A DNA stretch of 54,681 bases from Magnetospirillum sp. UT-4 (GTDB taxonomy: Bacteria; Pseudomonadota; Alphaproteobacteria; Rhodospirillales; Magnetospirillaceae). Shown piece by piece: positions 1-7,026 of the stretch. The notes under the pieces were generated by a model. That model searched no databases. It was not told the DNA's origin and saw only the letters and a program-made list of their open reading frames with translations. A program made the translations under genes and the position numbers. The DNA lies in the NCBI RefSeq assembly GCF_902729435.1, contig NZ_CACVCG010000033.1:1-54681 (forward strand), read 5' to 3'. Numbering within the stretch: the stretch's first letter is position 1; the number at the start of each line of letters is the position of its first letter.

Positions 1-1
1 A

Positions 2-205
2 ATAGCGTTTTTCCGGGCGCTGGTGCCCGTGCCCGTGCCCCCGCCCGCTCCTCCCCCCGTGCCTTCTGCGCCGCCAACGCCGCCAGCGCAGCCCAAGGCG
101 CCCCCAGCACGCCTGAGGCCCAAGCCCGCCCCGGCGGCGGCAAAAGCCCCGCCCCGCCGTCCGAGTTTTATGCAGCGGTCCGGTCCCGCGCCGAGCGGGT
201 CCTGA
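2..205 (+). CDS. 3' end of an unknown Pro/Ala-rich protein (partial at left edge)
   Basis: An open frame enters from the left edge and ends at TGA 203-205, leaving 67 codons. The translation is almost only Pro, Ala, Val and basic residues, with a run alternating PV and PP and later KAPPARLRPKPAP. That looks like a disordered C-terminal tail and gives no clue to function. A GTG at 23 could start a short ORF, but no Shine-Dalgarno is visible, so a tail running in from upstream is more likely. Composition this biased can also stay open by chance in GC-rich DNA, so confidence that it is coding is low. Confidence 0.3.
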   Translation: MAFFRALVPVPVPPPAPPPVPSAPPTPPAQPKAPPARLRPKPAPAAAKAPPRRPSFMQRSGPAPSGS

Positions 206-293
206 TCTACACCTTACGCGTGTGGGCGACAATAAGGGCGGCGGGGTATGACACCCTCGCCGCCCTTGGCATTTCCGCCCCCACCCACGCCCG

Positions 294-386
294 CAAACTT
301 GCAAAAAACTTGCAAACCGGCGCTCGCATAGTTTCGCAAGTTGGGGGTTTTCAAGGGGTTAGCGTCGCAAGTTTTTTGCAAGTTTG
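294..386. repeat. 20-bp perfect inverted repeat with 53-bp spacer
   Basis: Positions 294-313 read CAAACTTGCAAAAAACTTGC and 367-386 are its exact reverse complement. Each arm contains two copies of CTTGCAA, and a further GCAAGTT lies in the spacer near 336. The element sits in the 235-bp gene-free stretch between the partial gene and the 3' end of tRNA-Arg. It is AT-rich against its surroundings. It could be a protein-binding cluster, the end of a mobile element, or a hairpin. No gene is supported in 206-440. Confidence 0.75.
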
Positions 387-440
387 GGAGATTTTTGCCC
401 CTCTGGTCTCGCCCGCCAGCCGCTAACCCATTGATTTAAT

Positions 441-517
441 TGGCGCGCCCTGCAGGGCTCGAACCTGCGACCTGCCGCTTAGAAGGCGGCTGCTCTATCC
501 AGCTGAGCTAAGGGCGC
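441..517 (-). tRNA. tRNA-Arg (anticodon TCT)
   Basis: The reverse complement folds as a full cloverleaf with a 7-bp acceptor (GCGCCCT with AGGGCGC), discriminator G and an encoded CCA. The D-loop is AGCTGGA, the T-loop TTCGAGC, and the anticodon loop CTTCTAA presents TCT, which reads AGA. The 3' end faces the inverted repeat at 294-386, so this is a plausible integration target. Confidence 0.97.
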
Positions 518-525
518 GGCGCGAT

Positions 526-834
526 TCAGAAGCGGCCGAACTCCAGCTTGTCGAAGCGGAAATTGTCGGCGTAGTTCTTGGGCGGGGCCGGCTTCCTGGC
601 GGCCGGGTCGGCGACCTGGAAGTCCAGGCCCTTGCGCCGGGCGAAGGCCACCGCCTCCTCCAGGCTGGCGAATTTCAGGCGGACCTGCTGGGTGGTGTCG
701 TCCGAGCCCAGCCAACCCATCAGCGGATCGGCACGCTTCGGCGCCGCCGGCTCGAATTCCAGCACCCAGGCCTTGGCGTTGCCCCGGCCCGACTGCATGA
801 CGGTCTTGGCCGGGCGGTAGATACGCGCTTGCAT
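526..834 (-). CDS. NDUFS4-type complex I accessory subunit
   Basis: 102 aa. The N-terminus MQARIYRPAKTVMQSGR and the segment WVLEFEPAAPKRADPLMGW match the conserved core of the ETC complex I subunit family (NDUFS4/18-kDa subunit), followed by a segment that aligns charged and aromatic residues (VRLKFASLEEAVAFARRKG). Alphaproteobacteria carry this supernumerary NADH:ubiquinone oxidoreductase subunit away from the main nuo operon, as here. I chose the ATG at 834 because AGCGAGGA precedes it at suitable spacing and the family begins with MQARIY; an earlier ATG at 867 would add eleven unconserved residues. It lies just upstream of tRNA-Arg on the same strand. Confidence 0.88.
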   Translation of the reverse strand: MQARIYRPAKTVMQSGRGNAKAWVLEFEPAAPKRADPLMGWLGSDDTTQQVRLKFASLEEAVAFARRKGLDFQVADPAARKPAPPKNYADNFRFDKLEFGRF

Positions 835-948
835 CGGCGGCGTCCTCGCTGCTTGGAAACTCCCCACACCGGGACCTACACTTACCCGTAAAGGCGGGGC
901 AAGACAAGGGTGGAGGGGGGCCGCGGCGGCGAGGGTCGAACCTGCCCT

Positions 949-1002
949 AGTGTCCTGCCCCCGAAATTCGTATAGCGAATTTCGGGGATAAGCCGGCCAC
1001 TA
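949..1002. repeat. Hairpin with GAAATTCG/CGAATTTC core
   Basis: Positions 959-970 (CCCCGAAATTCG) and 976-987 are perfect inverted repeats around a 5-nt loop. Outer bases TAGTG at 949 and CACTA ending at 1002 extend the symmetry. The GAAATTCG core is shared with the adjacent larger palindrome at 1015-1066, so the two form a side-by-side pair resembling a bacterial interspersed mosaic element. Confidence 0.75.
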
Positions 1003-1007
1003 CAGTG

Positions 1008-1066
1008 TTGAATTGTGTGGTGATTCTGAAATTCGCATAAGACTGCGAATTTCAGAATCACCACAC
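1008..1066. repeat. Long palindromic repeat, copy A
   Basis: Arms 1015-1037 and 1044-1066 are 23-bp perfect inverted repeats around a 6-nt loop. The repeat overlaps the stop codon of the Xre antitoxin gene and may act as its terminator, although no U-tract follows. The stretch TGTTGAATTGTGTGG plus the hairpin recurs at 16189-16249 with about three quarters identity, so this is a dispersed family rather than a single terminator. Confidence 0.85.
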
Positions 1067-1440
1067 TAGACCAGGTCATCCAGGCCGACACGCAAGGCGG
1101 CGGCGAGCGCCTTCAGGGTCGCCACCTTGCCCTCGCGCTGGCCACCTTCGATCTGCGACAGGAAGGCCGGGGAGATGCCGGCGGCATCCGCCAGGTCGCG
1201 CGGTGTCATTCCGCGCAATTCGCGCCACACCCGGACGGGGCTTTCTCCGGTCATCAGGCGGGTGGCGAAGGGCTCGGGCACCAACTCGTCTTCGCCGGCC
1301 GCGAGGCGGCGCCGAGCCTCGTCATAGGCGCGCAGATCGGCGGCATCCTCGGCCGCGCTGACCAGCCGCTGGTATTCGTCCAGGGGGATGACAGCCAACT
1401 CCTCGCCGGCCTGGGTCTTGATGATCTGAGGCTGGCCCAT
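1066..1440 (-). CDS. Phd-like/Xre antitoxin of a RelE/ParE pair
   Basis: 124 aa. Residues 1-35 resemble the Phd antitoxin start (GEELAVIPLDEYQRL), and residues 75-124 form a lambda-Cro/Xre helix-turn-helix (MTPRDLADAAGISPAFLSQIE). It is the second gene after the toxin, 9 nt downstream, with GAGAGGA just before its ATG. The HTH would bind operator DNA and the N-terminal half would contact the toxin; both are family-based inferences. The stop overlaps the palindromic repeat at 1015-1066. Confidence 0.87.
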   Translation of the reverse strand: MGQPQIIKTQAGEELAVIPLDEYQRLVSAAEDAADLRAYDEARRRLAAGEDELVPEPFATRLMTGESPVRVWRELRGMTPRDLADAAGISPAFLSQIEGGQREGKVATLKALAAALRVGLDDLV

Positions 1441-1449
1441 GCTGTCCTC

Positions 1450-1701
1450 TCAATCGTAAATGCCGCCGCGCGGGCCGATTTCAAGGACGGCGACAACGTT
1501 GCCGTCCTCATCGAAGATCACCCGCCAATCGCCCACCCTCAGGCGGTAGCCGTCGCGTCCCTGCAGCTTCTTCACGTTGTTGGCCTGCGAGGCCGGGTCG
1601 GCGGCGTACTGCTCGACCTTGGCCCGGATGCGCGCGGCCTCGTTGGCGGGCAGCCTCCGCAGGGTCCTGAGGGCCGACTTGCTGTAAGCGACCGCCTTCA
1701 T
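1450..1701 (-). CDS. RelE/ParE-family toxin
   Basis: 83 aa, a usual size for the family. The pattern MKAVAYSKSALRTLRRLP, then NVKKLQGRDGYRLRVGDWR and VIFDEDGNVVAVLEIGPRG, is the RelE fold with the conserved G-x-YRLRVGDWRVIF core. RelE members cut ribosome-bound mRNA and ParE members poison gyrase; this sequence alone does not decide between them. Toxin precedes antitoxin, the HigBA-like order. The ATG lies only 6 nt beyond a good -10 box, so the transcript is probably leaderless. Confidence 0.88.
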   Translation of the reverse strand: MKAVAYSKSALRTLRRLPANEAARIRAKVEQYAADPASQANNVKKLQGRDGYRLRVGDWRVIFDEDGNVVAVLEIGPRGGIYD

Positions 1702-1707
1702 GGCCCG

Positions 1708-1735
1708 ACGATAGCAAAATGCTAACGTCAGTCAA
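1708..1735 (-). promoter_or_regulatory. Sigma70-type promoter of the toxin-antitoxin operon with operator palindrome
   Basis: On the minus strand TTGACT (1730-1735), a 16-bp spacer and TATCGT (1708-1713) form a promoter. A perfect 13-bp palindrome TAGCAAAATGCTA (1712-1724) lies between the boxes and overlaps the -10, as expected for an autoregulatory antitoxin operator. The predicted start falls on or next to the toxin ATG at 1701. Confidence 0.7.
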
Positions 1736-1776
1736 TGACAAATTTGCGATTCGCTAACGCCGCTCGCCATTCCCGA

Positions 1777-1789
1777 GGGGGGGGGGGGG
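1777..1789. repeat. Homopolymeric tract of 13 G
   Basis: An uninterrupted G13 run on the plus strand lies between the toxin promoter and tRNA-Pro. Such tracts slip in replication and are also prone to sequencing error. It does not fall inside any gene I support. Confidence 0.9.
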
Positions 1790-1858
1790 ACATCCCGGAT
1801 GTTGGCCAGGGACCCGGCCGTGGCGCCTGCCGGAAGCGGGCGAAACAAGGCGTTCAGG

Positions 1859-1935
1859 TGGTCGGGGCGAGAGGATTCGAACCTCCGGCATCCAGCTCCC
1901 AAAGCTGGCGCTCTACCAGGCTGAGCTACGCCCCG
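1859..1935 (-). tRNA. tRNA-Pro (anticodon TGG)
   Basis: The reverse complement starts CGGGGCGTAGCTCAGC and ends with CGCCCCG-A-CCA. The anticodon stem CCAGC/GCTGG encloses TTTGGGA, giving TGG, which reads CCA. T-arm GGTTCGAATCC is canonical and CCA is encoded. Confidence 0.97.
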
Positions 1936-2110
1936 TGGCGCGGAAGCTAAGGGGTTTCGCGCCCCGATGCAAGATCGCGGGCCAACCGACAACGAGCAGA
2001 GCCGCCACGCCTTGGGCGATGTCGGGGGCATTCGCCGTGTGCGCGCATGGCCGCCGACGCCCGGCGTCGCCATGTCAGACCGGCCGCACCGTCCCATCGG
2101 GAGAGCGCCC

Positions 2111-2401
2111 ATGATCGCGACCGGAATTGCCGTCCTGGCCCTGGCTCCGACCGCGATCGTCGCGGCGGACTCCATCTGTGCCCCGCGCGAGGTCCTGCTG
2201 GCCTCGCTGTCGCGGGAGTACACCGAAGCGCCCAAGGCCATCGGCCTGGCCAACAACGGCGCCGTGGTCGAGCTGCTGACCGCCCCCGACGGCGGCACCT
2301 GGACCATCCTGATGACCCGTCCCGACGGCACCTCGTGCGTGGTTGCCGCCGGGGAGGCCTGGGACACCCTGCCGCAGGTGGCCGGCGGCGACGGGCTTTA
2401 A
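2111..2401 (+). CDS. Small secreted protein of unknown function
   Basis: 96 aa. The start MIATGIAVLALAPTAIVAADS is a clear signal peptide with probable cleavage after the second Ala of VAA. The mature part (CAPREVLLASLSREYTEAPK ... VVELLTAPDGGTWTILMTRPDGTSC) has two Cys and a repeated PDGTW/PDGTS motif. I recognise no family. ATG 2111 is chosen because GGGAGAG precedes it and the signal peptide begins there; the frame is open further upstream, but those residues look non-coding. It is convergent with the DUF192 gene, overlapping by 4 bp. Confidence 0.65.
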   Translation: MIATGIAVLALAPTAIVAADSICAPREVLLASLSREYTEAPKAIGLANNGAVVELLTAPDGGTWTILMTRPDGTSCVVAAGEAWDTLPQVAGGDGL

Positions 2402-2874
2402 AACCCGCCGAACAGCCGGTGGCGCACCCGGTCGCCCGGCCTCAGGCCGAGGCGGTGGGCGGTGCCGCCGTTGATTTCCAGCACCGCCCGCACCGGCTCG
2501 CCGGGGCCGATGGCGGCCAGCGAGTGCGGCACCGTGCGCTCGGCGATGAAGATGACGCGGCCGTCGGCGGCGATGAACAGCATGTCCAGCGGGATCAGGG
2601 TGTTCTTCATCCACATGGCGACCGGCTGGACCCGGCCGAAATCGAACAGCATGCCGCCCTCGGCGGGCAGGCGGTCGCGGAACATCAGCCCTTGCGCCAG
2701 CTGTTCGGGAGTCGCCGCGACTTCGACCTCGAACGGGTGGCGGGCGCCGGCTTGGCTGACGATCTCGATGCGGTCGCGGCCGAACTCCGCCGCCGTGGCC
2801 GCCAGGGACGTTGCCGCCAGCACCCACGCCAGCAGGCTTGCCGCCACCACCGCCAATGTCCGACGCCGTCGCAT
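2398..2874 (-). CDS. DUF192 family exported protein
   Basis: 158 aa. A signal peptide with RRRR start and a hydrophobic core (TLAVVAASLLAWVLAATSLAA) is followed by a DUF192 domain: FEVEVAATPEQLAQGLMFRD, then GGMLFDFG, MWMKNTLIPLDMLFIAADG and AVLEINGG. Those are the diagnostic family blocks. The biochemical role of DUF192 is not established. ATG 2874 is supported by GGAGGAA at ideal spacing; an ATG at 2898 is possible. Confidence 0.9.
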   Translation of the reverse strand: MRRRRTLAVVAASLLAWVLAATSLAATAAEFGRDRIEIVSQAGARHPFEVEVAATPEQLAQGLMFRDRLPAEGGMLFDFGRVQPVAMWMKNTLIPLDMLFIAADGRVIFIAERTVPHSLAAIGPGEPVRAVLEINGGTAHRLGLRPGDRVRHRLFGGF

Positions 2875-3189
2875 CTCGTCTTCCTCCGCGCGCCCCATGG
2901 TGGAGCCATTTCAGCGGTGGCCGCAAGTCCGGTCGGGGCACCTGCGACTTTCGTCCTATTACGCACAGGGCGTCGCACCCTCCGCAGAGGTCGCCCGCAG
3001 GCTGCCGCCCCCCGGAGTCCGGGCCGTTCCCGCACCGCGAAGAGGGCGGCAATCCTCGATACCCGGGGTTCGTATAAAATTTTATACAATTGCCCCACAA
3101 ATATCCGAAATGGTCTATGCAAATATGCATAAAACCGCGCAGGGTGATCTTCCTGTACGAAAAAGAAATTGAGAGTGCTATATTGTCTT

Positions 3190-3308
3190 TGCGAATTGAG
3201 AGGGGAACTTCCCGCCATCGTCCGCACACAATCTGCCGGGGGCCCTTCCCGCCCATCCCCAGCCCCCGCAGGGGAAACGCCGCTCGATCAGGGCGGCGTT
3301 TCTATTTG
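3190..3308 (+). ncRNA. Candidate small RNA
   Basis: A TATATT box at 3179-3184 would start a transcript near 3190. It would end at a hairpin (AAACGCCGC 3275-3283 pairing with 3293-3301) followed by TTTCTATTT. The roughly 115-nt product has C-rich single-stranded stretches (CCCTTCCCGCCCATCCCC) that could pair with Shine-Dalgarno sequences. The -35 box is weak and I match it to no known RNA family. Confidence 0.3.
3274..3302. terminator. Intrinsic terminator hairpin downstream of the NhaD-type permease gene
   Basis: A 10-bp stem (3274-3283 with 3293-3302) and a 9-nt loop. It lies 11 nt beyond the permease stop on the minus strand, where UUUCCCC follows, and is followed by UUUCUAUUU on the plus strand, so it may work both ways. 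Confidence 0.6.
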
Positions 3309-3312
3309 ACGG

Positions 3313-4656
3313 CTACAGGTACCGGACAACCAGGTAGATGTTGCTGATGGCGATGGACAGCAGCATCAGGCCGAACGCCACCTTCATGAAGGGAATGAAG
3401 CGCACCGGATGGCCGGCGCGCTCGGCCAGGCCGGCCACCGTCAGGTTGGCCGAGGCGCCCACCAGGGTGCCGTTGCCGCCCAGACAGGCGCCCATGCTCA
3501 ACGCCCACCACAGCGGCTCGATGTTCTCCGGCCCGCCGAAGGTCGGGGCCATGGACTTGATCAGCGGGATCATGGTGGCGACGAAGGGAATGTTGTCGAC
3601 CACCGCCGACAGGATGGCCGAAACCCACAGGATGGCGATGGCGGTCACCTTCATGTCGCCGCCGGTGGCCGATACCAGCAGATCGGCGGCCAGGCCCAGC
3701 AGGCCGGCGGCGTCGACGCCGTGCACCACCACGAACAGGCCGATGAAGAAGAAGATGGTGATCCACTCGACCTCGCCGAAGATGTGGTGGACTTCGTGCG
3801 ACTGCTCCTCGGCATTCTTGCCCAGGCTGTAGAACAGCATCAGCAGCGCCGCGCCGAACAGGGCGATGGTGCCCGGCTCGAGCCCGATCGGGTGGGCGAA
3901 GACGAAGCCGGCGATGACCAGGGCAAGCACGAACAGGGCCTGCTTGAGCAACTTGTGATCGGTGATGGCCTCGGCTTCGGAGAACCCCATGACCCGGGCG
4001 CGGGCCTCGGCGCTGGCATGCAGCCGGGTCCCCCACATCAGGTGGAACAGGCCGGCGGTGACCAGCAGGATCACCACCACCACCGGCGCCAGGTTGTAGA
4101 CGAACTGATTGAAGGTCAGCCCGGTCGCCGAGCCGATCAGGATGTTGGGCGGATCGCCGATCAGGGTGGCGGTGCCGCCGATGTTGGAGGCGAAGATCAG
4201 CGCCACCAGATAGGGCCACGGCTTGATCTTGAGTTCCTCGGTGATGACCAGGGTGACGGGGACCACCAGCAGCACGGTGGTGACGTTGTCGAGCAGCGCC
4301 GAGAACACCGCGGTGACCATCTGCAGGGTGAACAGGATGCCGGCCGGGCTGGCGTTGACCTTCTTGGCCGCCCACACCGCCACGTACTGGAACACGCCGG
4401 AGCGCCGGGTGATGGCGACGATGATCATCATGCCGGTCAGCAGGGCGATGGTGTTGAAGTCGATGCCGCGGATGGCGGCTTCCTGGTTGAGGACGCCGAC
4501 CAGCACCATGGCGCCGGCCCCCAACAGGGCGACGATGGCGCGGTTGATCTTCTCGCTCATGATGACGGCGTAGGTGGCCACCAGGATGAAGGTGGCGACC
4601 GCCATGGCGTTCAGGCCGAAGACGACGTTGGGGACCCAGGCGACGCCGTGCATCAC
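3313..4656 (-). CDS. ArsB/NhaD-superfamily ion permease
   Basis: 447 aa with about eleven hydrophobic segments. The two half-repeats show the signature loops GGTATLIGDPPNILIGS (about residues 160-176) and GGNGTLVGASANLTVAG (about 397-413) of the ion transporter superfamily holding ArsB, NhaD and the P-permease. The DNVTTVLLVVPV and VVDNIPFVATMIPL blocks fit NhaD-like or anion transporters equally well, so the substrate (sodium/proton, or an oxyanion) is open. Magnetosome protein MamN is of the same family, but nothing else here suggests a magnetosome locus. Its ATG overlaps the stop of the CBS gene by 4 bp, so the two are translationally coupled. Confidence 0.85.
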   Translation of the reverse strand: MMHGVAWVPNVVFGLNAMAVATFILVATYAVIMSEKINRAIVALLGAGAMVLVGVLNQEAAIRGIDFNTIALLTGMMIIVAITRRSGVFQYVAVWAAKKVNASPAGILFTLQMVTAVFSALLDNVTTVLLVVPVTLVITEELKIKPWPYLVALIFASNIGGTATLIGDPPNILIGSATGLTFNQFVYNLAPVVVVILLVTAGLFHLMWGTRLHASAEARARVMGFSEAEAITDHKLLKQALFVLALVIAGFVFAHPIGLEPGTIALFGAALLMLFYSLGKNAEEQSHEVHHIFGEVEWITIFFFIGLFVVVHGVDAAGLLGLAADLLVSATGGDMKVTAIAILWVSAILSAVVDNIPFVATMIPLIKSMAPTFGGPENIEPLWWALSMGACLGGNGTLVGASANLTVAGLAERAGHPVRFIPFMKVAFGLMLLSIAISNIYLVVRYL

Positions 4657-5102
4657 GCCGCCCCCCGGACATGGGCCAGCGCGCTTCCGGCGGTGACCAC
4701 GCCCACCAGCTTGCCGGATTCATCAACCACCGGCAGGAAGGCGTCGCCGCGGTAGAGCAGCAACAGCGCCTCGACCAGCGGGGTCTCGCCGCGGACGGTG
4801 CGGTGGGGCGCCAGATGCTTGCCGACCAATTCCTTGCCCAGCGCCTCCAGGCGGGTCCTGAGATCGGCCTGCCCTTCGCCGACGAAGGCCAGGTCGCCCA
4901 GATCCTCGCCCAGGCGGGCCGCCCGCGGCAGCATCAGCGCGATCAGCTCCTTCGGGCCGAAGACACCGGCGAAGTGCCCCTTGGCATCGACCACCGGCAA
5001 GGTGGCGAAGCCGTGGGCGGCCAAGGTCGCGACCGCCTCGGCGACGGTTGCCGACTTGACCAGTATGGCCGGTGGCGGGGTGATGATGGCGTGACAGGAC
5101 AT
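4653..5102 (-). CDS. Tandem CBS-domain protein
   Basis: 149 aa with two CBS units: ATVAEAVATLAAHGFATLPVVD (about 17-38) with FAGVFGPKELIALML, and TPLVEALLLLYRGDAFLPVVD (about 108-128) with LVGVVTAGSALAHV. CBS pairs bind adenosine nucleotides and commonly gate transporters. The ATGA overlap with the permease gene suggests it regulates that permease; this is inference from context. Confidence 0.88.
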   Translation of the reverse strand: MSCHAIITPPPAILVKSATVAEAVATLAAHGFATLPVVDAKGHFAGVFGPKELIALMLPRAARLGEDLGDLAFVGEGQADLRTRLEALGKELVGKHLAPHRTVRGETPLVEALLLLYRGDAFLPVVDESGKLVGVVTAGSALAHVRGAA

Positions 5103-5171
5103 GGCAGGGCCGTACCATTTATGAGGAACGGCCGATATTGCACCGCGAATGCGCGAGCTTGCAAGGGTCGC

Positions 5172-6353
5172 TCAGCCGGGGCGGCGCGCCCTCGCCAGCA
5201 CCACGAAGCCGGCCAATGCCGCCGCCAGCGACCCGGCCAGGACGCCGGCGCGGGTCTCGGCCACCGCCGTGCCTTCGGGGAAGGCCAGGCTGCCGATGAA
5301 CAGGCTCATGGTGAAGCCGATGCCGGTCAGCAGCGCGACGCCGTAGAGATGGCGCCAGGTCACGCCGTCGGGCAACGTGGCCACCCCCAGCCGGATCGCT
5401 CCCCAGGCGAAGCCGGCGACGCCGATCTGCTTGCCCAGGAACAGCCCCAGGGCGATGCCGAGGAAGACCGGATCGACCAGCAGGCCCATCCCCAGCCCGG
5501 CGAAGGACAGCCCGGCATTGGCCAGCGCGAACAGCGGCATGATGCCGAACGCCACCCACGGCAGCAGCGCGTGCTCGAGGCGCTGCAGCGGCGAATGGTC
5601 GCCATCGGCGGGGATGGTCAGGCCGAGCACGACGCCGGCGATGGTGGCGTGCACCCCGGAATGCTCCATGCAGACCCACAGCGCCAGCCCGATGGTCAGG
5701 TAGGGCCACAGCGCCCTCACCCCCATGCGGTTCAGCCCGAGCAGGATGGCGGCCAGCAGGGCGGCGGCGCCCAGGGCCGGCCAGGACGGCGCGCCGGCGT
5801 AGAACAGGGCGATGACCACGATGGCCCCGAGGTCGTCGATGATGGCCAGCGCGGCCAGGAAGACCTTCAGCGCCGCCGGCACCCTGGTTCCCAGCAGGGC
5901 CAGCACGCCCAGGGAAAAGGCGATGTCGGTGGCCGAGGGAATCGCCCAGCCCCGCGCCAGGGCCGGATCGAAGCCGACGACCGCCAGGTAGACCAATGCC
6001 GGGACCGCCATGCCGCCCACGGCGGCGGTCGCCGGCAGCAGCACCTGCGCCGGCCGCGACAATTCGCCGCCCCGCATCTCGCGCTTGATCTCCAGCGCCA
6101 CCAGCAGGAAGAACACCGCCATCAGGCCGTCGTTGATCCAGTGCAGGACCGACAGATCGATGGCGAAGGTGCCGACGCCCACCGCCACATGCGCCGCCAG
6201 CACGCGCTCGTACCAGCCGGCGGCGGGGGAATTGGCGACGGCCAGGGCCAGCACCATGGTCGCCATCAGGATGATGCCCGAGGCGGATTCCTGGCGCACG
6301 AAGGCCCGCATCGCATCGGCCAGGGGCAACAGGGGGCGCTGCAGCCCGTTCAT
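5172..6353 (-). CDS. nhaA: Na+/H+ antiporter NhaA
   Basis: 393 aa. Family hallmarks are present: AIPSATDIAFSLGVL with Asp143, IIDDLGAIVVIA with the Asp173-Asp174 pair that carries ions (equivalent to E. coli D163/D164), FLLVALEIKREM and LFLGKQIGV. It is an electrogenic inner-membrane antiporter exporting sodium in exchange for protons. I chose ATG 6353 because AAGGAG sits 7 nt upstream; a TTG at 6359 would leave too little spacing. It follows the permease-CBS pair on the same strand but is separated by 69 bp, so the cluster looks like a sodium/pH homeostasis region. Confidence 0.95.
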   Translation of the reverse strand: MNGLQRPLLPLADAMRAFVRQESASGIILMATMVLALAVANSPAAGWYERVLAAHVAVGVGTFAIDLSVLHWINDGLMAVFFLLVALEIKREMRGGELSRPAQVLLPATAAVGGMAVPALVYLAVVGFDPALARGWAIPSATDIAFSLGVLALLGTRVPAALKVFLAALAIIDDLGAIVVIALFYAGAPSWPALGAAALLAAILLGLNRMGVRALWPYLTIGLALWVCMEHSGVHATIAGVVLGLTIPADGDHSPLQRLEHALLPWVAFGIMPLFALANAGLSFAGLGMGLLVDPVFLGIALGLFLGKQIGVAGFAWGAIRLGVATLPDGVTWRHLYGVALLTGIGFTMSLFIGSLAFPEGTAVAETRAGVLAGSLAAALAGFVVLARARRPG

Positions 6354-6414
6354 CGTCAACTCCTTGCCCGTTCTCGCACCTCTTCCAAAGAGGATCGGGC
6401 GGCGCGGCGCTTTT

Positions 6415-7026
6415 TCAACCTCTTTCCGTCCGGTAGCCCGACATCAGTTGCGCCAGTTCCACCGCCGTCTTCACCCCCATCTTCTCGAACACATGGGCGC
6501 GGTGGACCTCGACGGTGCGCATGGTGATGCCGAGATCGTCGGCGATCACCTTGTTCATGCGCCCGGCCAGGATGCGCTCCATCACCTGGGCCTCGCGGGC
6601 GGTGAGCGCGGCGATGCGGGCGGCGAGGGTGGCATTGCCGGCCTCCTGCTGGCGGCGGCGGGCGCCCCAGGCCAGGGCCTCGATGACGCGATCGACGAGA
6701 TCGTTGTCGTTGAACGGCTTCTCGACGAAATCCATGGCGCCCTTCTTCAGCGCCGAGACCGCCATGGGCACGTCGCCGTGGCCGGTCAGGAAGATCACCG
6801 GCAGGTGCGACGACGCCTCGCGCAGGCGGTCGAACAGGTCCAGCCCGCTCATTCCGCCCATGCGGATGTCGAGCAGCAGGCAGCCGGGCAGGTCGGGATG
6901 CCAGACCGCCAGGAACTCCTCGGCCGAGGCGAAGGTGCGGGCCTCGACCCCGCGCGAGCGGAACAGCCAGGCCAGGGCGTCGCGGATGGCCTCGTCGTCA
7001 TCGACGATGAAGACGGTTTCGCTCAT
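6415..7026 (-). CDS. dctR: DctR-like response regulator (receiver plus LuxR-type HTH)
   Basis: 203 aa. The FixJ/NarL architecture comprises a receiver with acidic pocket VDDDEA (residues 8-13), phosphorylation site Asp53 (LLLDIRMGGMSG) and FLTGHGD and KPF motifs, then a GerE/LuxR HTH (LTAREAQVMERILAGRMNKV ... RTVEVHRAHVFEKMGV, about 140-195). It overlaps the kinase gene by 4 bp (ATGA). Divergent position next to dctPQM and the kinase's type match the DctSR system of Rhodobacter, which induces C4-dicarboxylate TRAP uptake. The symbol is assigned by context. Confidence 0.85.
   Translation of the reverse strand: MSETVFIVDDDEAIRDALAWLFRSRGVEARTFASAEEFLAVWHPDLPGCLLLDIRMGGMSGLDLFDRLREASSHLPVIFLTGHGDVPMAVSALKKGAMDFVEKPFNDNDLVDRVIEALAWGARRRQQEAGNATLAARIAALTAREAQVMERILAGRMNKVIADDLGITMRTVEVHRAHVFEKMGVKTAVELAQLMSGYRTERG

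Larger units (their letters stand above)
2899..3312. other. 414-bp gene-free, AT-rich interval
   Basis: No convincing protein gene is present. A perfect 16-bp palindrome GTATAAAATTTTATAC occupies 3072-3087, and two ATGCA direct repeats follow near 3115-3130. A TATATT box at 3179-3184 and a hairpin ending at 3302 suggest a short transcript. The stretch also holds the upstream region of the DUF192 gene and the 3' flank of the NhaD-type permease. Confidence 0.6.

Noticed and set aside
220-426. Small protein of 68 residues left of tRNA-Arg
   Set aside because: It lies across the inverted repeat, starts at GTG without Shine-Dalgarno and its sequence mirrors the repeat.
2047-3132. Large plus-strand Arg/Pro-rich reading across the DUF192 gene
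   Set aside because: It is antisense to DUF192 and has typical GC-rich shadow composition.
3313-4656. Magnetosome gene mamN
   Set aside because: The family is the same, but the adjacent CBS and nhaA genes and the absence of any mam genes argue for an ordinary permease.
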